Made by a program: the position numbers and the translations under genes
Notes under the pieces: generated by a model
Told to the model about the DNA's origin: nothing
Databases searched by the model: none
What the model saw: only the letters and a program-made list of their open reading frames with translations
Source of the DNA: Methanomicrobiales archaeon
GTDB lineage: Archaea > Halobacteriota > Methanomicrobia > Methanomicrobiales > JACTUA01
DNA length: 64,000 nucleotides
Assembly (NCBI GenBank): GCA_030019205.1
Contig: JASEFH010000001.1
Coordinates: forward strand, 242,421-306,420
Reading direction: 5' to 3'
Shown here: positions 59,292 to 64,000 of the stretch, piece after piece
Layout: every line of letters starts with the position of its first letter
How positions within the stretch are numbered: the stretch's first letter is position 1

Positions 59292-59683
59292 CACACTCTC
59301 CGTCCTCTCTTGCCGCCCTTGGTGCGGATGCTGTCGTGCGGCACCGGTGTCACGTCCTCGATCCGCCCGATGCGCATGCCGGCGCGCGCCAGGGCGCGTA
59401 TCGCAGCCTGAGCGCCGGGACCCGGGCTCCGCTGCTTTCCTCTTCCCGGCGCACGCACCTTCACGTGCACGCCGACGATGCCCTTCTCCATCGCTGCCTG
59501 CGCCACGTTCGTCGCCATCTGCATGGCGGCATAGGGGGAGCTCTCGTTCCGGTCCTGCTTGACGACCATCCCGCCGCTGCTCTTGGTCACTGTCTCGGCG
59601 CCGGTGAGGTCGGTGATCGTGACGATGGTGTTGTTGAACGAGGCGAATATGTGCGCTATGCCCCACTTCTCCTTCTCGGCCAC
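59291..59683 (-). CDS. rpsK: Small ribosomal subunit protein uS11
   Basis: A 30S platform protein of 130 residues. It has [16 protein letters not shown] near the N-terminus, [11 protein letters not shown] and the end [13 protein letters not shown]. It lies 6 bases after rpsD and touches rpoD by one base. Confidence 0.97.
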   Translation of the reverse strand: MAEKEKWGIAHIFASFNNTIVTITDLTGAETVTKSSGGMVVKQDRNESSPYAAMQMATNVAQAAMEKGIVGVHVKVRAPGRGKQRSPGPGAQAAIRALARAGMRIGRIEDVTPVPHDSIRTKGGKRGRRV

Positions 59684-59689
59684 TTCAGA

Positions 59690-60235
59690 TCACCGCCCGA
59701 CCTTGCTGATCCGCGCTCTCTCGGGGTGCATGTCCGTCTGGAGCGGAGACTGCGGGTAATAACCGATGCGGTCCTCGTCCCTCCGCTCCACGCGGTACCC
59801 GGGGATGGTCACCCTTCTGCCGCCGACGGCAATGTGTCCGTGCGTGACGAACTGCCGCGCCTGCTTGGGCGAGCGGGCCAGACCTCGCCTGTAGACCATC
59901 GTCTGAAGGCGGCGCTCCAGCTCCTGCTCCACCTTGAGTGCGAGCACGTCGTCGATGTCGGCGTTGGGGCCAAGGAGTCCCATACGCTGGAGGTGCCCGA
60001 TCAGCTCCGCCCTCTTGGTCTCGATCTTTTTCGCGTCCGTACTGGTGGACATCAGCGCGAGCAGTTCCCGCGCTGCCCGCCTGTACCGCCGCAGGGTGCT
60101 CTGCGCCTTCCAGAGCTCGCGCTTGTTCCGAAGGCCGTACTCGATGACCAGGCGCGCCTCCTCCTCGATCCGTGCCTTCTCGAAAGGCCGCTTGGGCGTA
60201 TCGTACTGTTTATGAGATTTTCCCGGATATCCCAT
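59690..60235 (-). CDS. rpsD: Small ribosomal subunit protein uS4
   Basis: A 30S assembly protein, 181 residues, with the S4 RNA-binding motif in [20 protein letters not shown] and an archaeal start G-Y-P-G-K-S-H-K. It lies 13 bases after rpsM. Confidence 0.97.
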   Translation of the reverse strand: MGYPGKSHKQYDTPKRPFEKARIEEEARLVIEYGLRNKRELWKAQSTLRRYRRAARELLALMSTSTDAKKIETKRAELIGHLQRMGLLGPNADIDDVLALKVEQELERRLQTMVYRRGLARSPKQARQFVTHGHIAVGGRRVTIPGYRVERRDEDRIGYYPQSPLQTDMHPERARISKVGR

Positions 60236-60248
60236 CAGATCACCACGT

Positions 60249-60707
60249 CTAATCCTTCTTCCTCTTCACGCCGACGGTGGCACCGGTCCTCCCCGTCGAT
60301 TTGGTGCGCTGTCCGCGGACCTTCTGCCCGGTCTCGTGGCGGATCCCGCGGTAGCTGCGGATCTTCCGCATGCGGTTGACATCTTCGTCGACGGCGAGCT
60401 GTACCTCCGTCGCGAAGAGGTGCCTGGTTTCGCCCGTATAGATGTCCTTTGGCCGATTCATCATCCATTCCGGCACGGAGACCGCATAGTTCTCGACCGC
60501 CTGACGGATGCGCTCGACCTTGCTCTCGTCGAGTTTCCCCATTATGGCATGCGGATCGACATCTGCTATCTGCGCGATGGTCACGGCAGTATGCCGCCCT
60601 ATACCGGCGATTCTCGTCAATGCCGTCTGCACGGATTTCGTCCCGTCGAGATCCGTGTTCCTGACGCGAACGAAGTACTTTATCTCCTCTTCCTGTGGTT
60701 CTGCCAT
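60249..60707 (-). CDS. rpsM: Small ribosomal subunit protein uS13
   Basis: A 30S head protein, 152 residues. It has [17 protein letters not shown] and the tail [19 protein letters not shown] 60707 is chosen although the frame is open to 60794, because the upstream part is the tRNA-Ser gene. It is the first protein gene of the cluster and lies 34 bases after tRNA-Ser. Confidence 0.96.
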   Translation of the reverse strand: MAEPQEEEIKYFVRVRNTDLDGTKSVQTALTRIAGIGRHTAVTIAQIADVDPHAIMGKLDESKVERIRQAVENYAVSVPEWMMNRPKDIYTGETRHLFATEVQLAVDEDVNRMRKIRSYRGIRHETGQKVRGQRTKSTGRTGATVGVKRKKD

Positions 60708-60741
60708 CGGTTGTCCCCCTAGAGTGCGACCCGTTCGGGAG

Positions 60742-60826
60742 CGTTGAGGGAGGGATTTGAACCCTCGAGTCCCAAAGGGACACAGGTTTAGCAAACCTGC
60801 GCCATACCTGGCTTGGCTACCTCAAC
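60742..60826 (-). tRNA. tRNA-Ser (GCT) at the head of the ribosomal cluster
   Basis: An 85-nt class II tRNA with acceptor GTTGAGG and CCTCAAC, anticodon stem CAGGT/ACCTG with loop TTGCTAA (anticodon GCT), a long variable arm GTCCC-TTT-GGGAC and T-loop TTCAAAT. The discriminator is G, as usual for tRNA-Ser. It is probably co-transcribed with rpsM. Confidence 0.96.
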
Positions 60827-60887
60827 ACGCAATTTCGCATCTGTGTAGACACTCGCAACGGAGTACTTCCGCTGCTCCATGAATTGT

Positions 60888-60921
60888 GCTTTATTATATG
60901 GGGCGGATCCTTTTATAATGA
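60888..60921 (-). promoter_or_regulatory. Promoter of tRNA-Ser and the ribosomal cluster
   Basis: On the - strand two TATA-like words occur, CATTATAAAAGG (about 60910-60921) and CCATATAATAAAG (about 60889-60901), upstream of tRNA-Ser and downstream of the deoxyhypusine synthase stop. Confidence 0.5.
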
Positions 60922-60929
60922 TTGTGGTG

Positions 60930-61898
60930 TCAGGAGGGCGCCCTTCCTGCCCGTTGTTCGCCGCGCCCGATGAGTGCGGAGGTGACGAGCGGGAGGGCGA
61001 TGGTGGCGTCCACGAAACACTGGACCCGGGGGGATGCGGGGGCTTCTTTGCCCCAACTGACCGCCTCGTCGAAGGTGCACCCGGAGAGACCACCGAAGTG
61101 CGGCGCATCCGTCGTGTACTGGATGGCGTATGCATGCCCCCCCTGTTCGTGCTCGTGGATCGAGGCGATGACCTGCGTCTGCTGGATGAAGTTCTTGGGG
61201 ACGCCGCCTCCGATGTAGACCACGCCGGTCCTTCCCGCATCCTCGACGATGCGGGTGATCTCGTCGGTGTCGGCAATCTGGTCCACGTCCACGTCGACGC
61301 CCCGGCGGCGTGCGATCACGAGGCCGATGCCGATGGAAGAGTCGGCAAGAGCCGGTACGAAGATGGGGACCCTGCACCGCGTGGCGGCAGAGACGAGCGA
61401 GTCCGCATCGGGCTTCTCCCTCCGTACCTGTTCGCCCAGCAGTTCCAGGAATCGGCGCGAAGAGCCGCGGAACGGGGCGATCCCCCGCGCGAAGTCGGCG
61501 ATGAATCGGTCCACGTCGCGGAACTCCTCTTCGTATGCGAATACGTCGTATATGCGATCGATTCCCTGCCGGTAGAGAGCGAGATCGTCTGCCAGATGGT
61601 GGCCGAGGTAGTGGCGAACACCGAGGTGTTCGCTCACGTCGTGGAAGATGTTGGCGCCCGTGGATACGATCACGTCCACGTAGCGGCGTTCGACAAGTTC
61701 GATGAGACAGCGTTGCATCCCGGCCGGTATCATCGCCCCCGAGAGCCCGAGGAGGATGGTGCAGTGCGGGTCCCGGATCATCTGGGACCAGATCTCCACC
61801 GACTCCCCGAGCTTCCTCCCCTGGAACCCCGTCTGGCTCATGCTGTGGAGGAGTTCGGCTACGCTGTCTGTGGGCACTACGGCATGGCGTGGCTTCAT
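60930..61898 (-). CDS. dys: Deoxyhypusine synthase
   Basis: Transfers the aminobutyl group of spermidine to a lysine of translation factor aIF5A. The 322-residue product has N-I-F-H-D and H-Y-L-G-H early, a G-G-G-V-P-K-N motif, and the active-site block F-D-E-A-V-S-W-G-K with the catalytic lysine K284. The frame is open further upstream, but ATG 61898 fits the family, and CCTATATACCC (61921-61931, - strand) lies about 28 bases before it. Related proteins can use other amines, so the exact polyamine is not certain. Confidence 0.9.
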   Translation of the reverse strand: MKPRHAVVPTDSVAELLHSMSQTGFQGRKLGESVEIWSQMIRDPHCTILLGLSGAMIPAGMQRCLIELVERRYVDVIVSTGANIFHDVSEHLGVRHYLGHHLADDLALYRQGIDRIYDVFAYEEEFRDVDRFIADFARGIAPFRGSSRRFLELLGEQVRREKPDADSLVSAATRCRVPIFVPALADSSIGIGLVIARRRGVDVDVDQIADTDEITRIVEDAGRTGVVYIGGGVPKNFIQQTQVIASIHEHEQGGHAYAIQYTTDAPHFGGLSGCTFDEAVSWGKEAPASPRVQCFVDATIALPLVTSALIGRGEQRAGRAPS

Positions 61899-62393
61899 GT
61901 CCGCTCTCCCTCGTTCCTCCGGGTATATAGGCGTTCGATATTGATAAGGGAAATGGCTTGCACTCCCCCGATATCCGACCGCAGCCGCATCGGGGGAGGC
62001 GCGGCACGGAGTCATGGCCGCGGGCATGCTCCTGAAACAGGTCCTCTCCCCGAGGGCGAGCGGTCCGCGGGGAGGTGGCGGTCTATGCGCTCCCGGGGGG
62101 AGAGGAGGGGAGAAGTACCCCCCTCTCATGGGCACCGCACGCGGGGTGGGGGGCATCTCCCCGGCCCCTCAACCCCCTCCTCACTCTGGCACAATAGGCC
62201 CGGTCGAGCGGGTATTCTCTTCGCACCAGCACGGATGCGAGGCTCCCGCACGGGAGGTGGGACGGGGAAGGGGCACGCGTCCTTTCCTCCTTGGATGGGA
62301 TGGGGCACGATGGGGGGGGCGGGGATCGGTGCTGCTCCCGATCCGGAGCGGTGTCTCGCCTGGATGCTGTGCAGCGGCCCTGATCCCGCGATT
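61899..62393. other. Spacer holding the dys promoter; otherwise no gene
   Basis: About 0.5 kb. The TATA-like word at 61921-61931 serves dys. The remainder (about 61990-62390) is very GC-rich with short direct and inverted G/C words and open frames without motifs; no gene is supported. Confidence 0.5.
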
Positions 62394-63647
62394 TCAGACT
62401 GCTCTCCCTGCGGGCGGACGCATCAGGGCGTACGCGACGGCGAATCCGAGCCCTGCCAGAGCCGCCACGTAGGGGAACACCCCCATATAGGTCCCGGAAC
62501 TCGTCCGGATGAATCCTGCAAGCATCGGTCCCGCGATGGCGCCGGCGCCGTAGGCGAGGAAGACAACGCCGTAGCAGCGGGGATAGTCGCACGTTCCGAA
62601 GAAGGTCGCGGTCGCGGTTGGCGCGATCGCGAGCCACCCCCCGAGTGCGCCCCAGAGGATGGCGAACGCGACGATGTACACCGCCACCGTCGGGATCCGC
62701 CACATCGCGAGCGAGGCTGCGGCGATCAGCACGAACGAGAGCATGGCCGAGGTCCGGGGATTCAGGCGATCCGTGAGCGCACCGAAGAACGGTCTGCCTC
62801 CCCCGTTGAAGATGGCGAAGAAGCCGACCAGGACGGTGGCGAGTGCGGGCTCCACTGCCACGATCTCGGTGCCGACGGGTTTGGATATCCCGATGGCCAT
62901 GAGACCGGCAAGGCAGCCGATAAAGAAGCAGAACCAAAGTCCGTAGAATGCGGGTGTCCGCAGCATCTCGCTGCGGTTGCACTCGCACACCGGAACCGAT
63001 CCTGTTCCGGGTGCGGGAGGAACCCATCCTGCCGGTCTCCATCCCGCCGGCGGGAAGGAGAGCGGGAGTGCCAGCGCCACGAGCAGGAGGATGAACGCGA
63101 TGCCAAAGAGGCGGAACGTCGTCGGCACGTCGTAGGCGGCGATCAGGAATCCGGCAATATTGGCCGTGATGAAGGCGGAGAAGCCGAAACCGAGCAGCGT
63201 GAGACCGACGGCGATGCCGCGGCGGTCAGGGAACCACCGGGCCGCCACGGCGACGGGCACGCCATAGGCGATGCCGACACCGGCTCCTCCGACCACGCCG
63301 TAGACGACGTAGAGCATCTCGACGGAGGTGGCGAGGGAAGCGAGCAGCCAGCCCGCTCCTGTCAGCACCCCGCCGACTATCGTCATCCGCCGCGGCCCGA
63401 GCGTCTCGATGAACCTCCCCGACAGCGGCATGGTGATGGCGAAGAATGCCAGAAAGACGGAGTACGGCAGGAGAACCTCGGCGGACGTCACTGCCTTCCC
63501 CAGCGTCTCCGTGAAATAGGCCGTGAGCGGCGTCACAAAGACGCTCCAGGCGTAGATGCTCCCGAGGATGAGGTTGATGACGAGCCCGATCGCCACGAGC
63601 AGCCACCGCCCCTTCTCCGCCGGCATGCCCAGAATGCGCGTCTCCAT
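62394..63647 (-). CDS. MFS transporter of the oxalate/formate antiporter (OFA) family
   Basis: An integral membrane protein of 417 residues with about twelve hydrophobic segments. OFA features are the first helix I-L-G-S-I-Y-A-W-S-V-F, S-G-R-F-I-E-T-L-G-P-R-R in loop 2-3, G-A-G-V-G-I-A-Y-G in helix 4 and F-G-A-L-T-D-R-L-N-P-R in the second half. OFA members move small carboxylates. It lies 45 bases downstream of the acs-like gene on the same strand, so acetate, formate or a related acid is a reasonable substrate guess. Confidence 0.87.
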   Translation of the reverse strand: METRILGMPAEKGRWLLVAIGLVINLILGSIYAWSVFVTPLTAYFTETLGKAVTSAEVLLPYSVFLAFFAITMPLSGRFIETLGPRRMTIVGGVLTGAGWLLASLATSVEMLYVVYGVVGGAGVGIAYGVPVAVAARWFPDRRGIAVGLTLLGFGFSAFITANIAGFLIAAYDVPTTFRLFGIAFILLLVALALPLSFPPAGWRPAGWVPPAPGTGSVPVCECNRSEMLRTPAFYGLWFCFFIGCLAGLMAIGISKPVGTEIVAVEPALATVLVGFFAIFNGGGRPFFGALTDRLNPRTSAMLSFVLIAAASLAMWRIPTVAVYIVAFAILWGALGGWLAIAPTATATFFGTCDYPRCYGVVFLAYGAGAIAGPMLAGFIRTSSGTYMGVFPYVAALAGLGFAVAYALMRPPAGRAV

Positions 63648-63692
63648 AGGCTGGATCCCCCTACCTTTCTCCCATCGCGGAGGTATCGACCA

Positions 63693-64000
63693 TCACTCTT
63701 CCAGTGTCGATACATCCCCGAGGGGTATGCCGAGTTCCTTTGCCTTCAGGACCCGCCGCATGATCTTGCCGGACCGCGTCTTGGGGAGCCTCTCCACGAA
63801 CTCGATCTCGGAGGGCATGGCGATCGGCCCGAGCGTCATCCGCACGTGGTAGTTCAGATCCGCGGTGAGCTTCTCGGACGGTTTGTGGCCCTGCATGAGG
63901 ATGACAAAGGCCTTGATGCGGTTCCCCTTCACCGGATCCGGCAGACCGATGACGGCGGCCTCCGCCACCGCCTGGTGGGAGACGAGGGCGCTCTCCACCT
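63693..64000 (-). CDS. acs: Acetyl-CoA synthetase, C-terminal part (cut by the window edge)
   Basis: Only the last 102 codons are visible. They form the mobile C-terminal domain of AMP-forming acetyl-CoA synthetases: [18 protein letters not shown], and [12 protein letters not shown], whose lysine is the catalytic and usually acetylation-regulated residue. A closely related acyl-CoA synthetase is possible. The gene continues past 64000. Confidence 0.88.
   Translation of the reverse strand, partial: VESALVSHQAVAEAAVIGLPDPVKGNRIKAFVILMQGHKPSEKLTADLNYHVRMTLGPIAMPSEIEFVERLPKTRSGKIMRRVLKAKELGIPLGDVSTLEE

Overview
The window comes from a methanogenic euryarchaeon, most probably of the order Methanomicrobiales and close to Methanoculleus. 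The rRNA operon is of archaeal type (16S, tRNA-Ala, 23S, tRNA-Cys, 5S, with bulge-helix-bulge processing stems). There are genes for coenzyme F420 (cofG, cofC, cofE), methanofuran (mfnA), diphthamide (dph2) and archaeosine (queC), and a long archaeal ribosomal-protein/RNA-polymerase cluster. Base composition is GC-rich, and TATA-like boxes close to start codons suggest many leaderless or short-leader transcripts. The genus is inferred from overall impression, not from a database search.

Layout. 1-4.6 kb: 3' part of a giant surface protein with SdrD-B-like repeats. 5-8.6 kb: queC, a low-GC stretch without a convincing gene, tRNA-Val and serA. 9.5-14.3 kb: a + strand overlapping operon ppsA-mfnA-hpt-dph2. 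14.4-18.6 kb: a small membrane protein, a METTL5-like methyltransferase overlapping an MFS transporter, and a REC-histidine kinase. 19.4-22.4 kb: a - strand operon cofG-purC-purS-purQ-ftrB. 23-27.3 kb: cofC, converging on the - strand operon glyA-folD-folP-cofE. 27.5-32.2 kb: a coiled-coil gene, smc and scpA. 32.2-37.7 kb: the rRNA operon with a hairpin-rich leader and tandem promoters. 38-42.7 kb: a seven-repeat protein, an APC permease, an Rsm22/METTL17-type protein and a short helical protein. 43-47.3 kb: a secreted DUF11-like protein broken by a stop codon, a TPR protein, and a small protein homologous to the cytoplasmic tail of the giant surface protein. 47.5-60.8 kb: the conserved archaeal cluster read on the - strand (tRNA-Ser, rpsM, rpsD, rpsK, rpoD, rpl18e, rplM, rpsI, rpoN, tRNA-Pro, rpoK, eno, rpsB, memo, mvk, ipk, fni, RNase J, idsA, gltX). 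60.9-64 kb: deoxyhypusine synthase, an OFA-family transporter and the C-terminus of an acetyl-CoA synthetase.

How the genes fit together. The 47-61 kb cluster joins transcription and translation to isoprenoid (archaeal lipid) synthesis by the IPK branch of the mevalonate pathway. glyA, folD and folP form a folate-type one-carbon unit beside F420 genes. smc-scpA supplies a condensin and has an uncharacterised coiled-coil neighbour.

Most notable points: a domain shared between a membrane-anchored giant surface protein and a free-standing small protein 42 kb away; a protein made almost wholly of seven 23-24-residue repeats; an in-frame TAA in a Pro-Thr linker of a secreted protein; a tRNA-Pro gene that starts on the base after the rpoN stop codon; and a structured rRNA leader. 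A dozen stretches of 0.3-1.2 kb lack any convincing gene. No CRISPR array, insertion sequence or integrase was seen.
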